A stretch of 64,000 nt of DNA, taken from positions 1,922,001-1,986,000 of the forward strand of contig OX637800.1 of NCBI GenBank assembly GCA_951802425.1. The letters are read 5' to 3'. This document shows positions 43,546 to 53,685 of this stretch, in pieces; position 1 is the first letter of the stretch, and each line of letters starts with the position of its first letter. Under the pieces are notes generated by a model. It saw nothing but the letters and a program-made list of their open reading frames with translations, searched no databases and was not told where the DNA came from. Source of the stretch: Clavaria fumosa. Lineage: Eukaryota; Basidiomycota; Agaricomycetes; Agaricales; Clavariaceae. A program made the position numbers and the translations under genes.

Positions 43546-44137
43546 ACGACCTAGTTAAATAAGTATATACATAACTATAACTATGGGGGGATTCTCGGAT
43601 CATAAGTGACATAGTTATAGATGACTGAGGAGAAGAAGGGAAGCATATTTGAAGTAATAATACAGCTGACTGTTGGTGGTGCGTTTGAGCATTAAGGTTG
43701 CGAGGTCATAAGAGCAATCACATGGGTGACACTAGTGATGCAGGTGACCTTTGGGCAGGAAGTCACATGGGTAACACTGGTAATGCAGGTAACAGCCGTA
43801 ATGCTGGTAATGTATTGGCACTGGTAGTGGTAGCACCTGGGGTGCCGTGCGGCAAGTCACATGCTGGCTGAAGAAGATGCACAATGGCATGTTGCACATG
43901 GAATTAGTGGGTCCGGGTGGAGTATGCATGTGGGGTGAGGTAATAGGAGGCATTGCGAGTATGGCATGGGGTCGCAAGTGTCATGTGAGTGCAGGGGAGA
44001 TTGGAGGGGCTTCTGGAAGGGGACAGCAGGTTTTGGAAGAGTGTAGAGGGGCTCACGAGGTGGTATAGGGCCATCAGGAGGTTTGTAGGTGTTGGTAGAG
44101 TTGGCTTGGGTAGGGGAAAAATGAATGGGTCCTGACA
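43546..44137 (-). repeat. Family B LTR fragment
   Basis: Minus-strand copy of the first ~590 bp of the family-B LTR (TGTCAGGACCC at 44137), cut off at actaggtcgt where the family-A LTR begins. No TCGCGA remains intact; the sites read tcgcaa or ttgcga-like forms, so the copy is old. Confidence 0.9.
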
Positions 44138-46496
44138 TCTGCCTTCTTGTGAGTGTCTGGTCTTCACTGACATATTTGACCTTACCTTTGTCAAAGTGCT
44201 CAGATATCTTGACTGAAGGGGTCCTTCATGTCGAGCAGTTGCCTCAGCCTCCAGCCTCTCAGCTGCCATTGCCGCAACTCAGTGTCTCTTCACTTATGAA
44301 AATATTGAGCTTACCAGCTGCTCCACTTTGATAAAATCTGTTCATGGGAGGTGACAATAAGTCTGAGAGGTGCATAAAGAGAGAGTGCATGAGTTCTTTG
44401 GAGGGGAGCCTTTTTTTTCACCCTCTTTACCATCCTTTTTTTTTCTTTCTTCATTCAGCCTCAGGGCTCTATTGCCATCTAATGCACCTGCACCCAGACT
44501 ATGGCTCCATATGCTACATTTTGTAAGCAAGATTCTGTTTAGAATATGATTAATGGCCCTGCCTTGACTGCTCTGATAGCCATGTGCAATGCACATTCTC
44601 ACCTCAATTGGATAGGGACTACTTTCTGATGGATATCCATTCTGTCCCTGGATCACTCTAAATGTCTTGGTCCATAAGGTCTGTTGCCATCTAACACACC
44701 TGTACCCTGACTATGTCTGGCTGTGCCTGCTACATTTGGTAAGCAATATTCTTCTTAGAATGTCTTTAGCAGCCCTATCTTCCCCGCTCTAATAGCAAGC
44801 ATGTGCAATGCACCTTCTCACCTCAATTGGATAAGGACTAATTTCTGATGGACATCCATCCTGTCCCTGAAAAACCCTAAACAAGCATTTTAGTCAGTTC
44901 TAGGTTAGTTGGTGTATTTTTCCTTATCCTAAATGTGAATTTTCATGCACTGACCCTTTCATATTTCACCCACACATTCAAACTTCTGAGGTGCACAGCA
45001 CTCAAACTTGTTGATTGAAGAAGCTAGAGGCTTCTTCTGTGAAAGACTGTCATTATGACCCTGCAGGCACAGGGCCCATCTAGACTCTGAAATGGTATGA
45101 CTTTTCCTTTGGAATAAAGTCAACCACCATCTGAAAATGCTTTTATACCTTCAGACTGCATTTAAATTATTCCTCAGCTCCCCCTTCTTGTACATTCTGG
45201 TCATCCCTCAGAGGCCCTCTCTCCCAAATATCATTTTCTCAGGTTCATTGCTGGTTTGGCCATGCCATCTCATTGTAGAGCTCCCAAGTCTGCTGCAACC
45301 CCTTCAATGTATGTAGTATTCTTCTGGCTGTTATGCCCAACCCATGATCTAACTTTTCCATTGCAGATCACCCTTGAAACAAGGGAAAAGTCAATTGCCC
45401 CAGTCATGTTGCAGCAGAGAGGTAGGCCAGTCTGCATGATATGGCTGCCCAAAGCTGAATCATCTTTCAGCAATATAGATACTACATGCTGTCTTTTCCC
45501 ACCCTTAAGAGTTCTTGCCTCACCTGTAACTCAGGATTTCTATCTCTGATGGTGAAGCTGATACTGGGAAGGCTGCTTCTTCACCCTTGAGCCCTTCAAA
45601 ATGGTCAGTGTCATGAAGTTACTTCCTTTCAGATTTGATTTCACATTTACACCCTTGGCATGATTCATTTAGTGGCAAGCGTCACCTTGCTTCCTCCCCA
45701 GAGCCTGACAATGCACTGAAGTAGGTGACATTTCTAGTGTTATTCTCATGCCTGACTCCTTCCCTTAGAACTCTGAAGCAAGCTAAGATGTGGGTAGAAT
45801 TCTACTCTGACTCCCCTTCATTCTCACTCTTGCCATAAGGTTATTCAAGAAATCACATCCAATTGTTGATGTTGAAGAGGACAGCCAGTGCATCACATTG
45901 TATCCTCATGGCATCATTACAGATTGAAACATTTTGTAGTGATGGAGACACAGACATTGATGATGGCCACACCCCCCTGTGTCTCCTACACCTGAATGCA
46001 CATCTAAGAAAGTTCAAGTTGTAATTTCAAAGTAAATTATGTAGTAGCTTTTGGATTCATACACTTACCCACATGTTTCAGGTTGCCTAAGGCAATGCGA
46101 CACCCTGTAGGCTGCAGCATTCCAATGTATGTACCCTCACCTTTGCATTTTGAGTTAAATGGTCAATAGTCTGAGATCTCAGGAGCAGCTCTAAGGGTGA
46201 TGGGGAAGTGGAATACCTCGATAAGAAGACAGTCTACTTGGAAGACTTGATTGAAGAGTATGTCTTATTCAATTACATGTTATGAGTACTTCCATTTATG
46301 GAAAGATTGTTCATTCCTCATTTTCATGGGGATTTTTGTGTGTTTTTGTTCATTCATAAATTTTACTGTGGGAACTTTTTCCCTTGTTGGGTCATAAATG
46401 TTTCATTCATATCTCAACAGCCACTGCATGGAATCTCACAAATTTTTGACAGTAAATAGACACTTATCAGCTTCCTTTATATTAATATTTTGGTGA
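44138..46496. other. Unclassified region with intron-like signals
   Basis: No protein family is recognised. From about 45200 to 45850 there are splice-like signals, for example a branch-like ctaac then ttccattgcag at 45366, with a short open stretch ITLETREKSIAPVMLQQR, and cttcccttag at 45771. This suggests the remains of a multi-intron gene on the plus strand. The largest frame is 45256-45549 (97 codons) and crosses such a putative intron. Confidence 0.3.
44462..44876 (+). repeat. Tandem duplication of about 215 bp
   Basis: Segments from about 44468 and 44683 share ttgccatctaa, actatg, tgctacattt, gtgcaatgcac, cacctcaattggata and tctgatgg in the same order, with moderate divergence. Confidence 0.8.
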
Positions 46497-46721
46497 TGTC
46501 GGCATTACCCGTAACCACCGCAGATCCAAGCGGACAATCAATTAATGTTTTAGTCGTCGCACCATGTTTTGAAACAGCTCAGTCCATACATTGACTGAGC
46601 TGTGAGTACCTACCTTTTTACCGTGTTATATCCTTCTCTAACGAGCTATGATAGAATCTACAGATACTAGGTATAGTCTGTGGCTCAGTCCATACATTGA
46701 CTGAGCTAATCTACAGATACT
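46497..46721 (+). repeat. Copia 5' LTR
   Basis: Starts TGTCGGCATTACCC. Contains the repeated block gctcagtccatacattgactgagct twice, each holding the short palindrome gctcag...ctgagc. Confidence 0.88.
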
Positions 46722-46740
46722 AGTTGCTTTTCTACAGATT

Positions 46741-47660
46741 ATGAGATTCGTTATGCACCCTGACACGACATCTACCAGCTCTACGAGCAATGCCATCGCA
46801 GTTCCCCGACTCCGAGACGACGGAGCGAACTGGCCTGACTACGAGTCGAAGGCCTGGACTGCCATGGGAGCTCGAGGCTTGATCAGACATGTCAATGGGA
46901 CTGCACGAAAACCTCTTCCTTACCTTCTAGTAGACGGAATCTCAATGAAAACTCCTGGGGTCAGAGCTACTGACGAGGAACTGGATGAAAAAGAGAAAAA
47001 GAGTGATGATTACGAACAAAAACAGTTCAGTGCCCAGCATATCATGCTCACCACGGTTTCACCCCACCTGGCGACCCTCATAAAAAACCTTCCTCCATAC
47101 GACATGTGGATCGCAATCCACAACGATGCTATGCAGAAAAGTCAGCTACATAAAGTAGATACTCGCTGCAGGCTCCAGACGATGACCTGCCTCGAGGACG
47201 GAGACATGAAAACGCATTTGAACACGATGACGAAGATACGTGAAGAGCTAGAGGCGATGGGCTCCTCAGTCATAGACGAGGGCTTCGCAACCATCATACT
47301 TACCTCTATTCCTCCAAGCTATTGTACGCTCCTTCACTCGATCTCACATAGCGCAAACCTCTCTGGGAAAAGCCTGAACCCGAACGACTTGATGTGAATC
47401 ATCCTCGAGGAGGCAAGGCAACAGGAACTGACCAACCAATCATCCAAATCTGGGGATGCAGCACTCCATGTGAAAAAGGGGAAAGGCTGATGAGAAAAGA
47501 ACAACCAGTCAGAAAATAAAACCCCATGTGGAAACTGCCAACGCACTAACCACAAAACCGCGAACTGCTTCCAGAAAGGTGGTGCCAAGGAAGGACAGGC
47601 TCCCTGGCAAAGAAAACCGATACTGCGAATGCCGCAGTCGCGCAAACCAGTAAGAAAGAT
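46741..47660 (+). pseudogene. Copia gag
   Basis: Open 46741-47397 (gag-like; GANWPDYESKAWTAMGARGL), then TGA at 47395 and TGA TGA near 47488, both where Arg is expected. Then a CCHC knuckle (CGNCQRTNHKTANC, CX2CX4HX4C) at about 47529-47570, and a frameshift near 47610 into the protease frame. Confidence 0.85.
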
Positions 47661-50600
47661 GATCAGGACAGCTACCTGGCCTTTACTTGCCTAGATGACC
47701 TGTCAAGGGACACCGCAGTTGCGGCGATGCTTCCTACGCGATCCGAAGTCATCCTGGACAGCGGTGCGACAGCACACTTCTGCCCGGACAAGACCATGTT
47801 CGTCAGCTACTCACCGACGAGCAGCAGGCCAATTATGGCCGTGGACGGAAGGGAACTGAATGCCATCAGCCGCGGTGATGTCCTTCTACAAGTCCCGAAT
47901 GGTCAAGCGACTACTACATTCAGGCTTAAAGATGTCGCACACGCACCTGCCATGGCTTTCACCCTTATATCCATTGGAAAACTCTCTGAGGCCGGATATG
48001 CGACAGAGTTCACAGAGGACATCTGTAAGATCAAAAACAGTCAAGGAAAGGTCTTAGCATTGATCCCAAAGACGAACGGCCTATACAGAATAGGAAGGCC
48101 GTCTGCCGCATCAGACACTGTGCACATAGCGATAAAAGCTCAAAAACTCACCTTGCTTGAGGCACACTGTGTCCTCGGACACATAAACTACGGTGCCGTG
48201 AAACATGCTCTAACGTCAGGGAAGATTCTTGGGATTGAAGTAAATGATATGTCAGACGCACCATTCTGTAATGCCTGTGCCCAGGCCAAACCCCATTGAC
48301 AGCCGTTCCCGCAGAAAGCTACCAACAAAGCGAAATCGTATGGCAAGCGGATACACACCGACATGTGGGGGCCCACATCCGTCCAATCCCTTGGGTCTAA
48401 CCATTACACTATCGACTTTGTTGACAATGCAACGCAATGGACCGAACTCCACCTTGCACGCCAGAAGTCCAAGGCCTTTGATGCCTACAAAAGCTTTGAG
48501 GCAGCCACGGAAACACAACATGGCGTGAAAATAAAGTACCTACGTTCGGATTGTGCTGCTGAATTCACCTCGAAATCCTTTTCTGATCACTTAGCTGCTA
48601 AGGGAACGAAGCGAGAACTTACCGTTCACAACGCACACGAACAGGTAGGCATTGCAGAACGCTAGAATAGAACCAAGGTCGAGCTGGCGAGAGCCATGCT
48701 CATCGACACACAGCTACTGAGGAATCTCTGGGGTGAGGCGATGAGCCACGCAGCCTGGATAAAGAACCGAGCACCTACCCACGCTCTGGATGGGCTCACC
48801 CCCTTCTTTGCTCGCTACAGCAAACACCCTGACCTTTCGTGCACAGTTCCGTTCGGCACCCGCACTTGGGTAAAGGTCATTGACGCCAGAAAACTCGAGT
48901 TGCAAGCACGCTCCGGACATTTTGTTGGTTTCAATGCCACATCTAGAGGTTATCGCATCTAGTTTCCAGATAAGCAACAAGTTAGAATTGAGCGCGAGGT
49001 TGTATTCAACCGAGACAACCCACCAGACCCCATAGTTTGGGATGACGAGATGCAGCATGAGGGGGAGAGATCTAAAAACATCCTGCCTCTTCAGCCATCT
49101 CACAACACTGACCAGCCTGACGCACCTGTCAGCGACAGTGCTGATTGCGACCTCCCAGATCCCCACAGCCCGCAAACCGAGCAGACGGAACCCCTTCACC
49201 CTCCTGCCGAAGAGGACCAACTTCCCCGCCAAGCACGCCCTCAGCAGGGTTACTACAGGACTCTAGCCGGCTATTGCCCGGATGCTGCAAATGTAAACAT
49301 CGCAATTGATCTCCCACATGAGAGTGAAGACTTACCTCTGGTTGCCCTACTATCTGGCGCAATCGGCAGCGAACCTCGCACTCTTGCCCAGGCACTTTCT
49401 AGCCCTGATGCAAACCAATGGAAAGAGGCCTATCAGGCTGAGCTCGACGTACTAAAAAGACTACGCACCTGGGACATAGTCGACCGCCCCAAAAACAAGC
49501 CAGTCATCCCATGTGGATACATCTTCAAAGTAAAACTTGGACCTAATGGTGAAGTTGTCAAGTACAAAGCTCACGTAGTCACAGGTGGGCACTGTCAGAC
49601 AAAAGGAATAAACTACGACAAGACCTTTGCCACTGCTGCCAAGATTGGATCGATAAGAGTTCTCCTGGCTCTGGCTGCTCAGCGGAACTGGGAAATCGAT
49701 CAAATCGACGTTGTCAGCGCTTACCTGAACGTGGATCTTGAGGATGAAGTTTATATGGAGGCACCAACTGGAATCTTGGACGATGGAGAGCGAAGTAAAG
49801 TGTGCCGACTGCGGAAAGGACTCTACAGTCTGAAACAGGCAGGAAGGAGGTGGTACGAGCGCATGGCTCGCACGTTCACACAGCTCTGGTTCAACGTGTC
49901 TAAGCTTGACCAATCAGTTTTCATCAGGACAAAAGGAGATGAAACAGTTCATGTACCAGTTTCCACCAATGACATGATCATCATGAGAAACTCTCGGGCT
50001 GCTGTTGACAGTGTGAAAAAGGACCTGAAAGCGTCGTTCGATATCACAGATCAGGGGGAGCTAACATGGTTGCTAGGCTTCGAGGTCCGAAGGGACAGAT
50101 CGGCGAGGACACTCGCGCTGAGTCAAAGGGCATACATCGAGGTGCTCGTGAAGCGTTTTGATCTTGAGAAAGAATGTGATGTGCATATCCCAATGGATCC
50201 GAGTGTTGTGCTGTCCAAGGATCAGTCTCCGAGAGTACCAATCGACGCACCGTATCAGAAAGCCTGTGGAGGAGTCCTGTGGCCCGCAGTCATCACCCAT
50301 CCCGATGTCCAGCTAGCAGTGGGCATCCTATCACAATTCACCCAGAACCCAGCCCAAGAGCACTGGGAAGCCCTCAAACGGGTAATCAGCTACCTGTTCA
50401 CGACACGGCACCTCTGGCTAACCTTGGGCGGCGCAGGAATCCGCCCTGAAGTTTTCTCGGATGCTGACTGGGCCTCGCAACCGGATTGGCACTCGATTTC
50501 AGGTTTTGTGGCAAGGCTGGGATGCGGCGCGGCCACCTGGTTGTCGAAGAAGCAGATGTTGGTCGCGCAGTCAAGTATGGAAGCCGAATATGTTGCAGTG

Positions 50601-50909
50601 GCGCATGCAGCGAGGGAGATTTATTGGCTGCGAAGTTTTCTGACTGAGGTGGGAGCACACAAAGATGGCCTGACCAAGTTGTGGGTGGACAACCTTTCGA
50701 CTATTGCAATCGCGAAAAACAACAAGTTTCATGCTCAGATGAAGCACATCGACATCAGGCATCACCTCGTACGCGAAGTGGTCAAACGCGATATGATAGC
50801 TGTCGAATATGTACCGACCAGTGAGAACATCGCCGACGGTCTCACCAAGCCACTTACCTGCCCCGCCTTTGAGATTTTTGTTCGTGAACTTGGACTACTG
50901 CCCGCTTGA
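47610..50909 (+). pseudogene. Copia pol: protease, integrase, RT, RNase H (broken)
   Basis: Protease LDSGATAHFCPD (47755); pre-integrase zinc segment (HCVLGHINY...CNACAQAKPH). TGA at 48298. Integrase core with MWGPTSVQSLG, LRSDCAAEFTS and NAHEQVGIAER; TAG at 48664 and 48961. The frame 49050-50909 has RT (KARVVTGGH-type segment, QIDVVSAYLN, KGLYSLKQAGRRW). The catalytic YVDD is replaced by STND (about 49960), so polymerase activity is lost. RNase H (VFSDADWAS, SSMEAEYVAV, KHIDIRHH) is well preserved. The stop at 50907 is just before the polypurine tract gagggggag. Confidence 0.92.
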
Positions 50910-50916
50910 GGGGGAG
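50905..50916 (+). promoter_or_regulatory. Copia polypurine tract
   Basis: ttgagggggag directly before the TGTTGGC start of the 3' LTR. Confidence 0.75.
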
Positions 50917-51141
50917 TGTTGGCATTACCCATAACCACCGCAGATCCAAGCGGACAATCAATTAATGTTTTAGTCGTTGCACCATGTTTTGACACAGCTC
51001 AGTCCATACATTGACTGAGCTGTGAGTACCTACCTTTTTACTGTGTTATATCCTTCTCTAACAAGCTATGATAGAATCTATGGATACTAGGTATAGTCTG
51101 TAGCTCAGTCCATACATTGACTGAGCTAATCTATGGATACT
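50917..51141 (+). repeat. Copia 3' LTR
   Basis: Starts TGTTGGCATTACCC, the same length as the 5' LTR. The exact last base is uncertain because the two LTR ends differ (actag versus actca). Confidence 0.88.
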
Positions 51142-51481
51142 CACCCCCTTCAGTGCACCCACCCCCTATCCAAAAGGCCTAGCCAATTTTGACTGATGCC
51201 CTTTTTATGGGCCCAGCCAATCATTGGCTGAGATATTGCTTTATAGGCTTGGCCGATCAACTTGATATACCAAAATCACACTAGGCATACAGGGATCCCA
51301 TGGTACTGAAGATGCCCTTTCAAAAGGGCTGGCCAATACACATTTTAGAAACCAGTGTAAAGGGCCTGAAGCACCCTATTGAAACACTTCTTGCACATAC
51401 ATGACAAATTAGACCAAAGAAGCTGGGGATAGCATACACAGATTATGAAGCCAAAGGTCAGATATGCTATTTGATAGATGC
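51142..51481 (+). repeat. Dispersed direct repeat, copy 2 (also at 16866-17206)
   Basis: Nearly identical to 16866-17206. Begins immediately at the copia 3' LTR and ends at tgatagatgc, where it abuts a family-B RT fragment. More CpG decay than copy 1. Confidence 0.85.
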
Positions 51482-51746
51482 TCGAACATGCCGTAGCAAG
51501 TGCAGAAGGCAGTTTTCCACTCGTCTCCTTCAGCTATCCTCACGTTGTTGTACCCAACATGGAGGTCGATCTTTGAGTAGATTTTGGCCAAGCGCAATTG
51601 GTCGACGAGGGTCTCAATTCGGGGAATGGGGTAGCGATTTTTGCGGGTGATCTTGTTGAGACCTCGATAGTCGACACAGAGGCAAAGGCCTCCATCTTTC
51701 TTCTTCACAAAGAGTACCGGTGCACCTGTGGGGGATTTTGATGGCC
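51482..51746 (-). pseudogene. Family B reverse transcriptase fragment
   Basis: 265 bp on the minus strand matching family-B RT at about 30600-30860 ([36 protein letters not shown]). Truncated at both ends: by the dispersed repeat at 51481 and by the family-C LTR at 51747. Confidence 0.9.
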
Positions 51747-52472
51747 TGTTATGACCCCATCCGCTTGCATAAGCACTATCCCCGCCCCGGACTCCGAGCT
51801 CCGTACCAACTCCGATCCGCTCCGCCGTAACTCCATACGCCCCGCTCCGCATCTTCATCGGACTTTACTCCGCCGACCTTCGGACCATTCGGACTTCGTT
51901 CTAGAACCTTCTCCCTCCATCCCCTCATTCTGTTTACTATTGAGAGGATACCCTTGACCCATGGGAGTCACTTTTGTTGTTGTTTCTTTGTTCCATGAAA
52001 ATTGCACAGGCACATGTGGTGAAACTCTCCTAGTAATTTGATATGTACATTGTTTCACATTACTCCTATACTCTGTCCTTGCAGTATAAGTTTCCACCTG
52101 TATCTCCCTGCTCCTTAGTTCGAATATTAACGTCTCTTGATCCTAAAAACATTTCTGAGCTTTCGTCCTCATCGTCCTCGACGTTCTCCACGTCATCTGA
52201 CCAACTCCGACCAACTCTGACGGACTCCGATCAATTTCGGAGTTTTTGACTTGTGTTCTGATCCTCCCTTAGGTATTGTTCTTGTTTGATAAATAGGGAC
52301 ACATATATACGTGGTGGCACAACACATACGTTGAGGCCGCAGTCCCATAAGTCTCTCTTCCTCTTGTTTACTTCTCCGTTTCTCCGATATTGGACTCCAA
52401 CCGGACTCCAATAGAATATCTCCGCTTCGCTCCGCTAACCCCTTCGCCGCTAACCTTGTTAGGACCGTGACA
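51747..52472 (+). repeat. 5' LTR of family C
   Basis: 726 bp, TGTTATGACCCC to GGACCGTGACA. Contains at least twelve CTCCG words (51792, 51799, 51810, 51820, 51845, 51868, 52205, 52225, 52374, 52382, 52420, 52430). The 3' boundary is set by the TG...CA rule and the adjacent primer-binding site, since the 3' LTR is not in the window. Confidence 0.8.
52084..52127 (+). promoter_or_regulatory. TATA-like box and predicted self-priming start of family C
   Basis: gtataag at 52084-52090 lies about 32 bp before agttcgaatat (52117-52127). This 11-mer pairs with 52475-52485 (atattcaaact) at 10 of 11 positions. The one mismatch is where a CpG in one partner is CpA in the other, so pairing was probably perfect originally. 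Confidence 0.6.
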
Positions 52473-52474
52473 GT

Positions 52475-52485
52475 ATATTCAAACT
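52475..52485 (+). promoter_or_regulatory. Primer-binding site of family C (self-primer type)
   Basis: atattcaaact lies two bases after the inferred LTR end. It does not resemble a tRNA 3'-end complement (no TGG) but is complementary to the predicted RNA 5' end at 52117. Confidence 0.6.
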
Positions 52486-52512
52486 TCAAACCTCGTATAT
52501 ACAAACTTAACA

Positions 52513-53685
52513 ATGCCTACTACACGTTCCGGTGCTCGACCCCCACCTCCTGTTGCCGACGACGTCGACATTCCAGAACTGGCCGACAATACTCCGACTT
52601 CGAGTGTGTCCGGACCTCCGGACCACGACGAAGAGTCAGATCCCGCGGTCACTGATGATGACAACGAGCTAAATGAACCTCCGACACCTCGAGCAGAGCG
52701 CGAACCAACTCCGGCACACCTTCAGCAAATTATCAACGCCAACAAGCGCCCGGATACGGTAAAACCACGCGACCCCAACACATTCGATGGCTCGGATGCT
52801 AAGAAGTTGAAAAGCTTCTTGGTCCAATGCCAGTTAAACTTCCTTGATCGCCCAAGAGTGTTCAAGTCCGATTCTTATAAGGTACGCTATGTCCTTTCCT
52901 TTCTCCGAGGCTTCGCCTTGGAATGGTTCGAACCAATGATCCTGGATGGTGAAGACCATCCAGTTCTTTCGAACTATAAGATGTTCGTTGCTCAACTTAC
53001 AGAGAACTTTGGTCCTTACGACGCGATCCGCGAGGCGGAGTTCGAACTCGAACGCCTCCGGATGCGCGAGGACCAGAAGTTGACAAAATATACCATTTCG
53101 TTCAACAGATTCGCGTCCATTGTCCATTGGGACGAGTACGCGTTGCAGCAGCAGTTCTACAAAGGACTTGCTAGCCACATCAAAGACGAACTGGCCCGCG
53201 TTAACCGCGCGGACACACTCTGCAGACTCCGCGAGCAAGCCAGTGCGATCGATGGCCGTTATTGGGCTCGTCAGCAGGAGATCTCTCGGGACTCCGTTAA
53301 AGCTCCGACGCCTAACAACACCATAAAAAAGGAGACTTCGGATATTCCCAAGTCCCCAAGCACTTCCGGCGCTAATACCAAGTCCGAGAAGCCCTCGGAT
53401 AAGCGTCCGGTGAACTCCGGTTCGACTTCTGGGAACTCCGTTCCAAAGGTCGCTGAGGGCTCCGCTAACTCTGGTAGCTCCAGCGACACAAAGAAGGCCC
53501 ATCTGGGTCAGGATGGAAAACTGACTCCAGAGGAACGCCAATGGCGTTTCGATAATAATCTGTGCCTCTTCTGTGGAATAGCGGGCCACAAAGCCAACGA
53601 GTGTCATAAGCGGACCTCACGGGCCAGTGCCAGCGCTGCACGAATCACCTCCGAGGGAGATGACTCCGTGCAAAAAAAAGATTGA
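52513..53685 (+). CDS. Family C gag
   Basis: Intact 390-codon [13 protein letters not shown] to the stop at 53683-53685. An N-terminal acidic and Pro-rich region is followed by the capsid-like domain of gypsy Gag ([52 protein letters not shown]), a Ser/Lys-rich linker and one CCHC knuckle ([14 protein letters not shown], about 53562-53603). It overlaps the start of pol by four bases (ATGA-type junction at 53682), a tight coupling suggesting reinitiation or frameshifting for pol expression. Confidence 0.93.
   Translation: MPTTRSGARPPPPVADDVDIPELADNTPTSSVSGPPDHDEESDPAVTDDDNELNEPPTPRAEREPTPAHLQQIINANKRPDTVKPRDPNTFDGSDAKKLKSFLVQCQLNFLDRPRVFKSDSYKVRYVLSFLRGFALEWFEPMILDGEDHPVLSNYKMFVAQLTENFGPYDAIREAEFELERLRMREDQKLTKYTISFNRFASIVHWDEYALQQQFYKGLASHIKDELARVNRADTLCRLREQASAIDGRYWARQQEISRDSVKAPTPNNTIKKETSDIPKSPSTSGANTKSEKPSDKRPVNSGSTSGNSVPKVAEGSANSGSSSDTKKAHLGQDGKLTPEERQWRFDNNLCLFCGIAGHKANECHKRTSRASASAARITSEGDDSVQKKD

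Larger units (their letters stand above)
46497..51141 (+). mobile_element. Ty1/copia retrotransposon, degenerate
   Basis: Two LTRs of about 225 bp (46497-46721 and 50917-51141) flank gag and pol in the order protease, integrase, RT, RNase H, which defines copia. The LTRs are very similar, differing at a few sites, such as tgtcggc/tgttggc and ctacagatac/ctatggatac. The 5-bp flanks (ggtga on the left; caccc or ccccc on the right) do not match, so the 3' flank may have been exchanged by recombination. Several stops and a damaged RT box make it non-autonomous. Confidence 0.93.
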
